Numbered from the stretch's first letter, positions 20,201-27,173 are shown. The stretch is 64,000 nt of DNA from Pseudomonadales bacterium (GCA_022827245.1 JAJDTI010000029.1:1-64000), one strand, 5' to 3'. Numbers and translations are program-made. The notes: generated by a model not told the origin, from the letters alone.

Positions 20201-22993
20201 GTGCACGCGGCGGACCTGGACGGGGACGGCGATGCGGATGTGCTGTCCGCCTCGACCGAGGACGACCGGATCGCGTGGTACGAGAACCTGGGCGGCGGCG
20301 CCTTCGCGAAGCCGCACCTGATCGCGACCGACGTCGAGAGCGCGTTCTCCGTGCATGCGGCGGACCTCGATGGCGATGGCGACGCGGACGTGCTCTCGGG
20401 CTCGGCAAGCGAGATCGCCTGGTCGGAGAACGTGGGCGGCGCCTTCGGGAGACGGCGCGTGATCACGACCGATGTCGATGCCGTGTCCGTGCTCCATGCG
20501 GCGGACCTCGACGGTGACGGCGACGCGGACGTGCTGTCCGCTTCGCGGGACGACGACCGGATCGCCTGGTACGAGAACCGCGGTGGCGGGGCCTTCTCGG
20601 GGCAGCGTGTCATCACGACCGAGGCCGACGGCGCGGTCGCCGTGCACGCCGCGGATCTGGATGGCGACGGCGACGGCGATGTCCTCTCCGCCTCGACCGG
20701 CGACGGCAGGATCGCGTGGTACGACAACCTCGGCCGGCGGGTCTTCGCGGAGCGGAACGTCATCGCGGCCGTGGCCGGAGCGGGACCCATGGCGGTGCAC
20801 GCGGCCGATCTCGACGGCGACGGCGACCCGGACGTGCTCTCGGAGTCGGCGCGCGGCGGCGGGCTGGCGTGGCACGAGAACCTCTCCGACCACGGCGACG
20901 ACCACGGCAACGCGGCGGCCGGGGCGACGCTCGCGACGGCGCTGCCGGCGTTCCTGCACGGCACGCTGGAGTCGGCCGGCGACCATGACGTGTTCCGGGT
21001 GGCGACCGGTGCGGGCACGCTACGCGTGCGCTCGAACGGCCCGACGGACACCTACGGCGTGCTGCTCGACGCCGATGGCCGCGAACTGGCGGCCGATCAC
21101 GATTCCGGCGCCGGGTCGAACTTCGCGGTCGAGGTGGAGGTCGAGGCGGGCGTGCACTACGTCGCGGTGGCGGGCGACGGTAGCCGGGCCGACACCGGTC
21201 CCTACACGCTGTCGGTGGAGTTCGTCGCCGCCGGACCCGACCCCGGGACCGGCGACGACCATGGCGACGATGCGGAAACGGCCACGGCGGTGGTGTCTCT
21301 GCCGTGGTCGGCGGAAGGCGCCCTGGAAGCGCGGGGCGACCGCGACGTGTTCCGCATCGACCTCTCCGGCAGCGGCACGCTCACCGTCCGCACCAGCGGG
21401 CGCACGGACACGTTCGGCACGCTGACGGACGCCGACGGCGCGGTGCTCGCGGAGGACGACGACTCGGGTACCGGAACGAATTTCGAGATCGAGGCGGCCG
21501 TCTGGGGTGGCGTGCACTATGTCGAGGTCCGCGGGTTCGGCAATGCGGCCGGGCCCTACACGCTGACCATCGAGTTCGTGGCCGACGGCCCCGCCGGCGC
21601 CATCGGCCCGCAGAACGTGCTGACGACCCTGGCGAACGGTGCGCGATCCGTCCGCGCGGCCGATCTGGATGGTGACGCAGCCCCGGATGTGCTCTCCGCC
21701 TCGCCCCACGACGACAAGATCGCGTGGCACCGGAATCTCGGCGGGGGCGCGTTCTCCGGGCAGCGCGTGATCACGACGGCCACCGACGGCGCCGTCTGGG
21801 TGCATGCGGCCGACCTCGATGGCGACGGCGATGCCGACGTGCTCTCCGCGTCGGATTTCGACTCGAAGATCGCGTGGTACGAGAACCTGGGCGGCGGTAA
21901 TTTCTCGTCGCAGCACGTGATCACGGACATCGCCGCCGGCGCCGTGAGCGTGCACGCGGCGGACCTGGACGGCGATGGCGACGCCGACGTGCTCTCCGCG
22001 TCGCACCGCGACGACACGATCGCGTGGTACGAGAACACCGGCGGCGGGGCCTTCGGGCCGCGAGTGGTCATCGCGGCCGGCCTCGACGGGGCGTACTCCG
22101 TCCACGCCGGGGATCTCGACGGCGATGGCGACGCCGACGTGCTGTCGGCCTCCTTCGAAGGCGACCGAATCGCGTGGCACGAGAACCTCGGGTCCGGGAC
22201 GTTCGCCGCGCGACGCGACATCGTGGCTGGCGCCGATGGGGCGGCATCGGTCCACGCCGCCGACCTGGACGGCGACGGCGACCTCGACGTGCTGGCTGCG
22301 TGCTTCGAGGGCAACGAGGTCGCCTGGCACGAGAACACGGGCTCGGGCGCCTTCACGGCGCGAAGTGTCGTGCAAGCCGCCAACAGCCCCTGGACCGTGC
22401 ACGCGGTCGATCTCGACGGCGACCGCGACCTGGACGTGGTCGCTGCTTCCGGCCACGGCGACGGGGTTGCGTTGTTCGAGAACGTGGGCGGCGGAGCCCT
22501 GGCGGCGGAGCGCATGATCACGGCGAGCGCGAGGTTCGCGCGATCCGTCTACGCCGCGGACCTCGACGGCGACGGCGATGCGGACCTGCTGTCGGCGTCG
22601 GAACACGACAGCAAGATCGCCTGGTACGAAAACACGTCCGACCACGGCGACGACCACGCAGACGCGCTCAGCGACGCAACGCTCGCGCCGGTACTGCCCA
22701 CGTTCCTCCACGGGGTGGTCGAGGCGATTGGCGACCGCGACGTGTTCCGCGTGACGACGGGCGCCGGCACGTTGCGCGCGTACTCCGGCGGCCCGACCGA
22801 CACGTACGGCAGGCTGATGGACGCCGGCGGTAACGTGCTGAGCCAGAACGACGATGGAGGCTCGGGCGTCAACTTCGACGTGGCGACGGAGGTTGCGCCG
22901 GGCGTGTACTTCGTCGTGGTGCAGGGATACAACCAAACCGGGCCGTATACGTTGATCGTCGAGTTCGTCGCGGACGCGAGCGGAAGTCCCTGA
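14228..22993 (+). CDS. Giant S8 subtilase with PPC domains, propeller and 14 FG-GAP repeats
   Basis: 2921 residues from the GTG at 14228, with a hydrophobic N-terminal segment (ALVGGCLFVLFCGAGAFW), so exported. Subtilisin triad: Asp347 (VAVMDTG), His386 (NGHGTHVTG), Ser568 (SGTSMSSP). Four beta domains of about 125 residues begin near 901, 1029, 1153 and 1278. A propeller-like region covers about 1413-1755. Four pre-peptidase C-terminal (PPC) domains lie near 1758, 2222, 2340 and 2808. Two arrays of seven FG-GAP/VCBS repeats (HAADLDGDGDADVLSAS...IAWYENLGGG) lie near 1874-2220 and 2459-2805; their D-D-D-D loops should bind calcium. It is inserted between gspG and gspH, on the strand of the T2SS genes, and is therefore a likely T2SS substrate (inference). 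Possible roles are extracellular protein degradation or adhesion. Confidence 0.88.
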   Translation: MASSARIGARQGRALVGGCLFVLFCGAGAFWWIGSSDRAERESTAATEDAPAVESQRREAVERLIATIAAQARDGPTVVESQAPPPRQDPSRQSVPLAGEAERPPAPDGYAYPSFEPGGPPRKSEGPGAAAPLSDAPEWLGSPDSLAVLSANAEAAGRDWSFGWVRLRADAARDEAVAALTQLGVRIEGQLGASFRARLPGDSERLRAIAALPDVAAVGAPPPSAKLPASFAKEARAMPAHEVVPVFVTLAAAGDPDALWREELERRGAVVGAYDPDTRTYLANVAYGVLDAIAAADFVAFVEPVGIVEANNDTAVPAMGADAYRTYTDADGWGGTAGESVAVAVMDTGLNINHLDIASGRHSVCGANFYTSLSEEQDLWVDANGHGTHVTGTVAGNGAAERRYAGMAPAARHIRFAKVLSSRGFGSDIAIFGGMDFLAEPSACDAAGWTDDAVKPLLVNMSLSWTALRWDGRQTAARKLDAVVWNARQLYVVANSNASVRGFSNYAAAKTSLSVGAAWDSGELAGFSSHGPTADGRLAPLIVGTGVNVASAWGGGTRGGYLSISGTSMSSPAVAGVAALAMDAQPELRWRPALARAHLMASAIKPDAWLDGANAFPADNTDGPGPLHDRFGLGKVSAATVVFDRRRRDGWQSGGRYDVRLEENEYETVGISVPDGASRLDVVLTWDEPPADVIENTVLNDLDLWLDEGADCDGARCGEWSSRSRRDNVEWIIVRNPQPGRWRAKIVAERVYSDRPRAALAYTVIRGPSTPQLSIVADRDTLDLGGGIELTISTDGYVAAGARLAMDCRTADGDPCHVWGATYEELRDDASPGARGDLRVGRFVTLGEIQSGRSRTVRVRGLRVSGDARVHFTVTGWNAAADATVVFVGEPPPNGASQRPDNDDFANAANLEDAVEGDLLLATTEPGEPPFARGTMRPAASVWYRWTADADGPVHFTVAPDPAFSGSTTIRVDLYRGENVAALRPVASAPWGASFLAEQGTEYVIRVAADTRGAPFTLSWREGGAPGHDAFDAPVVLDGVEGQVKGTNAGATLDPGESFGPFAATVWYAWTAPADGWHAFRSSASHLKVLAFEDGASAGDLRLVAGLPAAGIRFLARGGAAYRIAVASPDAEVAGTDFELSWSPAEEGSTSNDLLENAQALPGYDSSSSYVSLNDTTTVEPGEPAGSGVRTAWWSWTAPESGQYTWRLKSDRLTVAAFRGDRLTNLEFVGSNGGATGEFSFSADAGEPYRFAAGAAPGGTVFTWSRAGGSLVWGPTPANDTWSRAGQLVAASGTLRISNRFATTGRDERIWDVGHSSLWWSFEAPAAGWYRFWIEDPDLPFTLSAWRTGDARRPLEMIASSERGLGEGIAVLVRAREAGARIAVRVGTLGDAEGREFTLRWAESDGPVWLRYVRRTAERYHYDYEGGVDVADFSALAVGGEGRAVYAASPEGVAVFDRAVDDGSLEFATLWPIDRDDEQGDVGAPHLFWDAPRNRLLAFDGCSVRAYTPADADADGRVTPEDVLVAGDAQCAYGDRRAFSDPTGSFLYLLARRSRLQAFSFDEDGGLTHVQTMADGGMADAVPDAGGYVYVASRNALQVWKREDTGALTQVASVRLSPYTLEAVAVNHAGDRAFAWGGEVAVVADVGDPTRPARLDTLGETPRKFSWSTPRCRFAVGRGGARAAADAFCSDGGAHALEWRSEGLALADLVAQWAPNRYNDAVPDYGTPRGLAATRDGRHAYVSTPDRGILVFERVNNVADDHGDTRDAATAVPDPLPWSGKGALNWHGDRDVFRIEVDRPGTLTVYTRGDTDTFGTLADGTGAVLVEDDDGAAPNFEIEAALDGGTYYVEVRAADDAATGPYTLSVEFVADPSRVAFAGERVLAADGSPRWIHAADLDGDGAPDVLTAVSGEDEVSWYRNLGGGRLSSQRLIATDASGPVSVHAADLDGDGDADVLSASSGDDRIAWYENLGGGAFSAERLVATDADGAHSVHAADLDGDGDADVLSASTEDDRIAWYENLGGGAFAKPHLIATDVESAFSVHAADLDGDGDADVLSGSASEIAWSENVGGAFGRRRVITTDVDAVSVLHAADLDGDGDADVLSASRDDDRIAWYENRGGGAFSGQRVITTEADGAVAVHAADLDGDGDGDVLSASTGDGRIAWYDNLGRRVFAERNVIAAVAGAGPMAVHAADLDGDGDPDVLSESARGGGLAWHENLSDHGDDHGNAAAGATLATALPAFLHGTLESAGDHDVFRVATGAGTLRVRSNGPTDTYGVLLDADGRELAADHDSGAGSNFAVEVEVEAGVHYVAVAGDGSRADTGPYTLSVEFVAAGPDPGTGDDHGDDAETATAVVSLPWSAEGALEARGDRDVFRIDLSGSGTLTVRTSGRTDTFGTLTDADGAVLAEDDDSGTGTNFEIEAAVWGGVHYVEVRGFGNAAGPYTLTIEFVADGPAGAIGPQNVLTTLANGARSVRAADLDGDAAPDVLSASPHDDKIAWHRNLGGGAFSGQRVITTATDGAVWVHAADLDGDGDADVLSASDFDSKIAWYENLGGGNFSSQHVITDIAAGAVSVHAADLDGDGDADVLSASHRDDTIAWYENTGGGAFGPRVVIAAGLDGAYSVHAGDLDGDGDADVLSASFEGDRIAWHENLGSGTFAARRDIVAGADGAASVHAADLDGDGDLDVLAACFEGNEVAWHENTGSGAFTARSVVQAANSPWTVHAVDLDGDRDLDVVAASGHGDGVALFENVGGGALAAERMITASARFARSVYAADLDGDGDADLLSASEHDSKIAWYENTSDHGDDHADALSDATLAPVLPTFLHGVVEAIGDRDVFRVTTGAGTLRAYSGGPTDTYGRLMDAGGNVLSQNDDGGSGVNFDVATEVAPGVYFVVVQGYNQTGPYTLIVEFVADASGSP

Positions 22994-23040
22994 CCGTCTT
23001 CGACCTCGCGGTCGCCTCCTGGATCAGCGTGTTCGACGGC

Positions 23041-23065
23041 GGGACGCCACAGGGGCGTCCCCTAC
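23041..23065 (-). repeat. REP element at the 3' end of coiled-coil gene copy 2
   Basis: On the minus strand: GTAG head (23065-23062), then perfect eight-base arms GGGACGCC and GGCGTCCC (23061-23054 and 23048-23041) around a five-base loop. As in copy 1, the TAG of the head is the stop codon of the minus-strand gene. Arm sequence differs from the REP at 13029, so the two ends were acquired or evolved separately. Confidence 0.75.
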
Positions 23066-23657
23066 AGAGCTTCCTTGACCACGATCCCGAGGGTGAAGAT
23101 CAGGATCGTCCCCATGAACATCCACAACCGGTTATCCAGCCTGTCCAGCTTGTCGTCCAGGCGAGAGACATCCTTGCGAGTCGCCTGGACGGTACCGTCC
23201 ATCCGCGCAACGTCCTCGCGGGTGGCCTGGGCGGTGCCTTCCAGCGCCTGGACGGAGCCCTCCAGCCGAGAAACGTCCTTGCGGGTGGCCTGGGCGGTGC
23301 CTTCCAGCGCCCGGACGGAGCCCTCCAGCCGAGAAACGTCCTTGCGGGTGGCTTGGACGGTGCCTTCCAGCGTCTGGACGGAACCCTCCAGCCGAGAAAC
23401 GTCCTCGCGGGTCGCCTGGATGTGACCCTCCAGCCGAGAAACGTCCTCGCGAGTCGCCTGGATGTGACCCTCCAGCCGGCCAATGTCCTCGTGGGTCGCG
23501 TAATCGGGTATCGAGTCGGTCGCCATGGTAGCCCTCCGTGCCGGCATGACGGATTTGATGACGCGGACGATAGCACGCGCGGCCGGAGGGGAGGGCCCCT
23601 GGAGGCCCGTCGGGCGCATTTTCCGCGATGTCGCACAACGTGTTGGGGCGATGGCTG
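23061..23657. repeat. Long direct repeat, right copy
   Basis: Partner of 13043-13589, same orientation. Similarity ends at CGATGGCTG (23649-23657); the following TAGTTGGTCGCGG is unrelated to the gspG fragment found after the left copy. Together the two copies bracket the subtilase insertion in the T2SS operon. Confidence 0.8.
23062..23526 (-). CDS. Coiled-coil, C-terminally membrane-anchored protein (copy 2)
   Basis: 154 residues from the ATG at 23526, with the same MATDSIPDYATHEDIGRLEG N-terminus as the gene at 13047-13460. It has one more 14-residue coiled-coil unit at the N-terminal side and a 21-residue unit in place of a 14-residue one near the C-terminal side. The C-terminal membrane helix is LWMFMGTILIFTLGIVV, then KEAL. 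The protein family is unknown to me. It lies antisense between the giant subtilase and gspH. The difference in unit number between copies is what slippage or unequal exchange in 42-bp repeats would give. Confidence 0.6.
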   Translation of the reverse strand: MATDSIPDYATHEDIGRLEGHIQATREDVSRLEGHIQATREDVSRLEGSVQTLEGTVQATRKDVSRLEGSVRALEGTAQATRKDVSRLEGSVQALEGTAQATREDVARMDGTVQATRKDVSRLDDKLDRLDNRLWMFMGTILIFTLGIVVKEAL

Positions 23658-23710
23658 TAGTTGGTCGCGGTGACGCTCCGGTTGGTGTACCGTCCCGGCC
23701 TCCGATCCGG

Positions 23711-24175
23711 ATGAGATCAGACCGCATGCGTCGCCGCTCCGTTGCGCCCGGCCCGGTCCCCGCGGGCTTCTCGCTCCTCGAGCTGATGGTCGTCCTGGCG
23801 CTCCTCGGCCTGGTGACCGCGGTCGCCGTGCCCAACCTGCAGCGCCTGTTCGCGAGCGTCTCGGAGACGACGGAGCGCCAGCACATCCTCGACCAGTTCG
23901 AGGCGCTCGGGCGGGACGCGCTCGCGAACGGCCGGGCCTACGTGGTGTTCTCGGAGGCCCCCGATGCGGACACCGCCGCGGGCTATGCCGATTTCGAGCC
24001 GCGCCCGATCGACCTGCCCGAGGCGTGGCGCTTCCGCCTCGACCGCCCGCTCGTCGTGCGCGCGAACGGGTTCTGCCGCGGCGGCGAACTCACGCTGCTC
24101 CACCAGGGTGCGCCGGTCCTGCGCGCGACGCTCGCGCCGCCGTACTGCCGCGTCGAGGTCGATGGCCGTTCCTGA
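23711..24175 (+). CDS. gspH: Pseudopilin GspH
   Basis: 154 residues from the ATG at 23711; an ATG five codons later is equally possible. The prepilin signal is cut at G19|F20 (AGFSLLELMVVLALLG), with Glu24 at +5. The rest has the short beta-rich shape of GspH/FimT proteins, with a C-terminal CRGGEL and PPYCRVEV cysteine pair. It is a minor pseudopilin of the tip complex. It overlaps gspI by 14 bases, so it heads the second T2SS block (H-I-J-K). Confidence 0.88.
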   Translation: MRSDRMRRRSVAPGPVPAGFSLLELMVVLALLGLVTAVAVPNLQRLFASVSETTERQHILDQFEALGRDALANGRAYVVFSEAPDADTAAGYADFEPRPIDLPEAWRFRLDRPLVVRANGFCRGGELTLLHQGAPVLRATLAPPYCRVEVDGRS

Positions 24176-24620
24176 GCGGCGCCGCCGCGGCCACAAGGCC
24201 GCGCAGGGCGGCTTCGCCCTGCTCGAGGCGATCGTCGCGATCGTCCTGTTCGCCGCCGCGGGAATGGCCCTCTACGGCCTCTTCAACACCAACCTGATCT
24301 CGCTGCTGCGCGTCCACGACGTCTCCCGCGAGGCGCCGGTCGTCCGGTACGCCGTCGAACGGCTCCAGGCGGTCGACCCGCGCCGCACCGAGGCGGGCGC
24401 CTTCGAGGTCGACGGCTTCGACGTCACCTGGACCGCCCACCTGCTCGAGCCCCCGCGCCAGGGCCAGAACGGCCTCGGCGTCCTCGGCGACTTCGAGGTA
24501 GGCCTCTACGAGATCGAGTTCCAGGTCGCCGACGCCGGCCGCCCCCTCGGCACCTGGCGCCTCCGCCACGTCGGCTTCGAAAAAGTCCGCGGCCTCGCGC
24601 CCGAAGGCTTCATTTTCTGA
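24162..24620 (+). CDS. gspI: Pseudopilin GspI
   Basis: 152 residues. The prepilin cut is at G17|F18 (GGFALLEAIVAIVLFA), with Glu22 at +5. The short length and the position after gspH fit GspI, which nucleates the minor pseudopilin tip (GspI-J-K). Its start overlaps the end of gspH. Confidence 0.88.
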   Translation: MAVPERRRRGHKAAQGGFALLEAIVAIVLFAAAGMALYGLFNTNLISLLRVHDVSREAPVVRYAVERLQAVDPRRTEAGAFEVDGFDVTWTAHLLEPPRQGQNGLGVLGDFEVGLYEIEFQVADAGRPLGTWRLRHVGFEKVRGLAPEGFIF

Positions 24621-24826
24621 TGTGGGACAGGCGCGAAGAGGTTCCTGCGGCGGTGTGGGAGATTGGCTCCGCTCTCGTGGCGCCCCGGACGGGCTGTCTG
24701 TCGCCCGCGCGAACCGGCCCGAGGCGCCTCAACGTTCTCGCGGGCGTACGGCGCGTACAGCGGGACAGGCGCGAAGAGGGTCCTACGGGGGTGTGGGGCG
24801 TTGGCTGCACTCGGCGGGGGCGGGGA
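24621..24826. repeat. Pair of REP-type repeats between gspI and gspJ
   Basis: Two copies of GGGACAGGCGCGAAGAGG (24624 and 24762) are each followed by TCCTGCGG or TCCTACGG and then GGTGTGGG...TTGGCT. On the minus strand the second reads GTAGGACCCTCTTCGCGCCTGTCCC. The frame of gspJ happens to stay open through the whole segment, but its translation has no pseudopilin features. Confidence 0.6.
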
Positions 24827-25417
24827 ATGGGTTGTCAGTCGTTGGCGGGTCGTGGGGTTCGGGGGCTCAGTCTGCTCGAGATGCTGGTGGTGATGGTGCT
24901 GGTGACGCTGCTCGGGACGCTGCTGCTGCAGGGGATCGGGTTCTTTTCGGGCAAGTATCTGGTTGTGCAGCGGGCGCGGGCGGACCTGTCGCTGGCGGAG
25001 CTGCAGCAGAACTGGTTCGCGACGAGCGTGCGGGGATTGACGCCGTATGGCGTGGAGGCGCGGCGTTTCGTGGGGAACGCCCGTGCGTTCCGGGGTATCA
25101 CGCTGGCGCCGCTGCAGGCGGAGCCCGGCATGCCGGTGACGGCGCGGTGGACGATCGACGGGGAGGACGCCTCGGTGCTGCGGTACGCGGAGGACGGCGG
25201 CGTGCCGTGGACCGTGCTGCCCGAGAACGACGAACGCCTCGTGTTCGACTACGCCGACGCGGACTATCGCTGGTACGACCGGTGGCCTGTCGAGGCGGCG
25301 GAGGGAGAGTGGACTCCCACCTATATCCGCCTGCGCGCCGAGGGCGAGGGACCCGTCTGGCTGGCGCGCGTGCAGGCCGATCCGGCACCGCTCCTCACGG
25401 AGGCGACCCTCCGATGA
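24827..25417 (+). CDS. gspJ: Pseudopilin GspJ
   Basis: 196 residues from the ATG at 24827, chosen because it gives a normal 13-residue leader before G13|L14 (RGLSLLEMLVVMVLVT, Glu18 at +5). The open frame runs back to 24620 but only through a REP pair. Length and the YDRWPVEAAEGEWTPTYIRL region fit GspJ. The ATGA at 25414-25417 couples it to gspK. The insertion upstream may have separated it from the gspI ribosome flow, and a GGCGGGGGCGGGG stretch stands in for a ribosome-binding site. Confidence 0.87.
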   Translation: MGCQSLAGRGVRGLSLLEMLVVMVLVTLLGTLLLQGIGFFSGKYLVVQRARADLSLAELQQNWFATSVRGLTPYGVEARRFVGNARAFRGITLAPLQAEPGMPVTARWTIDGEDASVLRYAEDGGVPWTVLPENDERLVFDYADADYRWYDRWPVEAAEGEWTPTYIRLRAEGEGPVWLARVQADPAPLLTEATLR

Positions 25418-26496
25418 CCCCGACGACCACCCGCCGCCGCGCCCCCAGCCGTGCCCGCCGCGCGCGCCGACCTCGCCGACGCACCACCGCCGCCGGCTTC
25501 ATCCTCGTAGCCACCCTCTGGACCCTCGCCGCCCTCACGGTCGTCGCCGCCTACGTGGCGAACGTCGTCGAGAGCGACGTGGAACGGGCCATCGCGGCGC
25601 GGCAGGCGCTCGAGAACGAACTGGACCGCCGCAACACCGAGGCCACGCTGCTCTACCTGCTCGCCACCGGCCGCATGAGCCACCGCGGCCTGATCCTCGA
25701 GACCCCGCAGCGTTTCACGCCTCCGGGCGAGAACCCGCCGGCGAGCCGCGGCGACGGCGAACTCACCCTCGGCGGCGAGCCGTACGCGGGCCTTGGCCGC
25801 ACGCGCTTCGCCCTGCAGGAGGAGAACGGCCTCGCCTCCGTCAACCTGCCGGGCGAGCCCCAGTTCGCCGCGGTCCTGAGCCGCGCCGGCGTGCGCCGCG
25901 AGGAGCTGCGCTGGATCGTCCCCCGCATCCGCGACTACGCGGACCTGGACGACAGCCTCTCCCTGAACGGCGCCGAGCGGATCGACTACGCCCGCGGCAA
26001 CCGCCCCCCGCCGGCGAACTGGCTTCTCGCGAGCCCCGTGGAACTCAAGCGCGTCCTCGGCATCGACGGCCTGGTCTCCGACGCCCAGTGGCGCCGCATC
26101 CGCCCGCTCCTCACCGCCCGCGTGGCCGGGCGTTACAACTTCAACACGATGCGCCCCGAAGTCATGGCCGCGCTGCTCGGGGTGGACGAACGCGCCCTGG
26201 CCGAACTCCTCGCCGCGCGGGAGGTCCGCCCGATCGCCGATGTCGACCAAGTCGCCGCCCTCACGGGCCGCCGCCCGAACGTCGACCCGGACTTCGTGAA
26301 CGTCCGCCCGTCCATCGCCCTGCGCATCTCCCTCTGGAGCCGCGACGCCCGCATGCGCGAGACCTTCGGCCTCACCCTCACGCCGCAGTCGGACACCGCC
26401 CCGTGGCGCAAGGAGTATTGGTACGCGGAAGCGGTCGACGACGCGGCCGCGGTGCTCCGCAGGCCCGCGACAGCGCTGCTCCAGGATCCGGCATGA
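25414..26496 (+). CDS. gspK: Minor pseudopilin GspK
   Basis: 360 residues, the size of GspK and much larger than the other pseudopilins. A prepilin-like segment is cut at G28|F29 (GFILVATLWTLAALTVVA) and lacks Glu at +5, which is characteristic of GspK. The alpha-helical insert domain is visible, with the helix-hairpin-helix-like ASPVELKRVLGID and YNFNTMRPEVMAALLG segments. It caps the pseudopilus with GspI and GspJ. It overlaps gspJ (ATGA) and the next gene (ATGA at 26493-26496). Confidence 0.92.
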   Translation: MTPTTTRRRAPSRARRARRPRRRTTAAGFILVATLWTLAALTVVAAYVANVVESDVERAIAARQALENELDRRNTEATLLYLLATGRMSHRGLILETPQRFTPPGENPPASRGDGELTLGGEPYAGLGRTRFALQEENGLASVNLPGEPQFAAVLSRAGVRREELRWIVPRIRDYADLDDSLSLNGAERIDYARGNRPPPANWLLASPVELKRVLGIDGLVSDAQWRRIRPLLTARVAGRYNFNTMRPEVMAALLGVDERALAELLAAREVRPIADVDQVAALTGRRPNVDPDFVNVRPSIALRISLWSRDARMRETFGLTLTPQSDTAPWRKEYWYAEAVDDAAAVLRRPATALLQDPA

Positions 26497-27173
26497 AGAA
26501 CCCACGGCGAAACATCTACGTCCTGACGGCGGCCCTATTGGCCGCGCTAGCGATTTTTGTCGTGTGGCTCGCCGATCCGGCCGCCGTACCGTCGGACACA
26601 CGCGGAGCGCCCGCCGTTGATCGGGACACACGCGTTGATCGGGACACACGCACCGGGCCCGCCGCCCCCACGCCACCCCCACCCGGACAACGCCCAACGG
26701 CCGACGCCACTACGCCGACCGCCCCCGGGACCCCCCTCTGGCAAGCCCTCGACGAGAGCGCCGTCCCCACGCTCCCCGCCTACGCTCCCGAGTGGTCCAC
26801 CGAGGGCCGCGTCCTCGTCCAGACATCCGCCGCGATGGAAGCCGCCGGCGGTTGGCGCGTCGGCGACCGCATCACGCTCCCAGTCCCCCAACTCGGCGCC
26901 GTCTACGCCCCCCTGATCGACGAGATCGACGACGGTCCCGGCGGCGCGCGATCGGTCCTCGGCATGGTCCGTGGCGACGACGGCCGCGACCGCCGCTACG
27001 TCGTCACCGTCGGCCCGGCGCACGTCTTCGCCTACGTCGACACCCCGAACGGCCCGTACGAACTCAGCGGCGGCCGCGAACTGGGCTGGCTGCTGCCCAC
27101 GTCCAGCATGATGGCCGGCTTCGACCACAGCGAGCCGGACTACATCCTCCCCGAGACCCACGAAGTGCACTGA
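26493..27173 (+). CDS. Membrane-anchored protein of the T2SS operon, unknown function (prodomain-like?)
   Basis: 226 residues. There is one N-terminal membrane segment (VLTAALLAALAIFVVWLA), then a low-complexity linker with DTRGAP and DRDTRVDRDTRTG written in the GGACACACGC DNA word, then a periplasmic domain (about residues 95-226). That domain contains GWRVGDRITLPVPQLG, YVVTVGPAHVFAYVDTPNGPYEL and LGWLLPTSSMMAGFD. It holds the place of a GspC/GspL-type membrane protein but shows neither a PDZ nor an HR domain that I can see. The beta-rich block with TPNGPYEL reminds me of the propeptides of bacterial reprolysin-like metalloproteases, whose structural genes follow at once. A separate chaperone, inhibitor or adaptor for them is an attractive guess only. 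It is translationally coupled to gspK by ATGA. Confidence 0.5.
   Translation: MKNPRRNIYVLTAALLAALAIFVVWLADPAAVPSDTRGAPAVDRDTRVDRDTRTGPAAPTPPPPGQRPTADATTPTAPGTPLWQALDESAVPTLPAYAPEWSTEGRVLVQTSAAMEAAGGWRVGDRITLPVPQLGAVYAPLIDEIDDGPGGARSVLGMVRGDDGRDRRYVVTVGPAHVFAYVDTPNGPYELSGGRELGWLLPTSSMMAGFDHSEPDYILPETHEVH
26594..26651 (+). repeat. Three REP-type DNA words inside a coding linker
   Basis: GGACACACGCG at 26594, GGGACACACGCG at 26623 and GGGACACACGC at 26641, the last two separated by TTGATC. They encode the DTR residues of the linker in the preceding membrane-anchored protein and use the Thr codon ACA each time. Confidence 0.6.

Noticed and set aside
19846-22640. Regular repeats that might be taken for a CRISPR array
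   Set aside because: The period is about 150 bases, repeats are degenerate at third positions and encode FG-GAP units; there are no unique spacers and no cas genes.
14660-22936. Very long open frames antisense to the giant subtilase (for example 14660-17092, 18020-20986 and 21020-22936 on the minus strand)
   Set aside because: Their translations are Arg/Pro/Val-rich mirror images of the GC-rich repeats with no domains. The plus-strand frame carries catalytic motifs and calcium loops.
26493-27173. Assignment of this gene as gspC
   Set aside because: There is no HR or PDZ domain, and the HR/PilP-like protein at 41026-41628 occupies the expected position before gspD.
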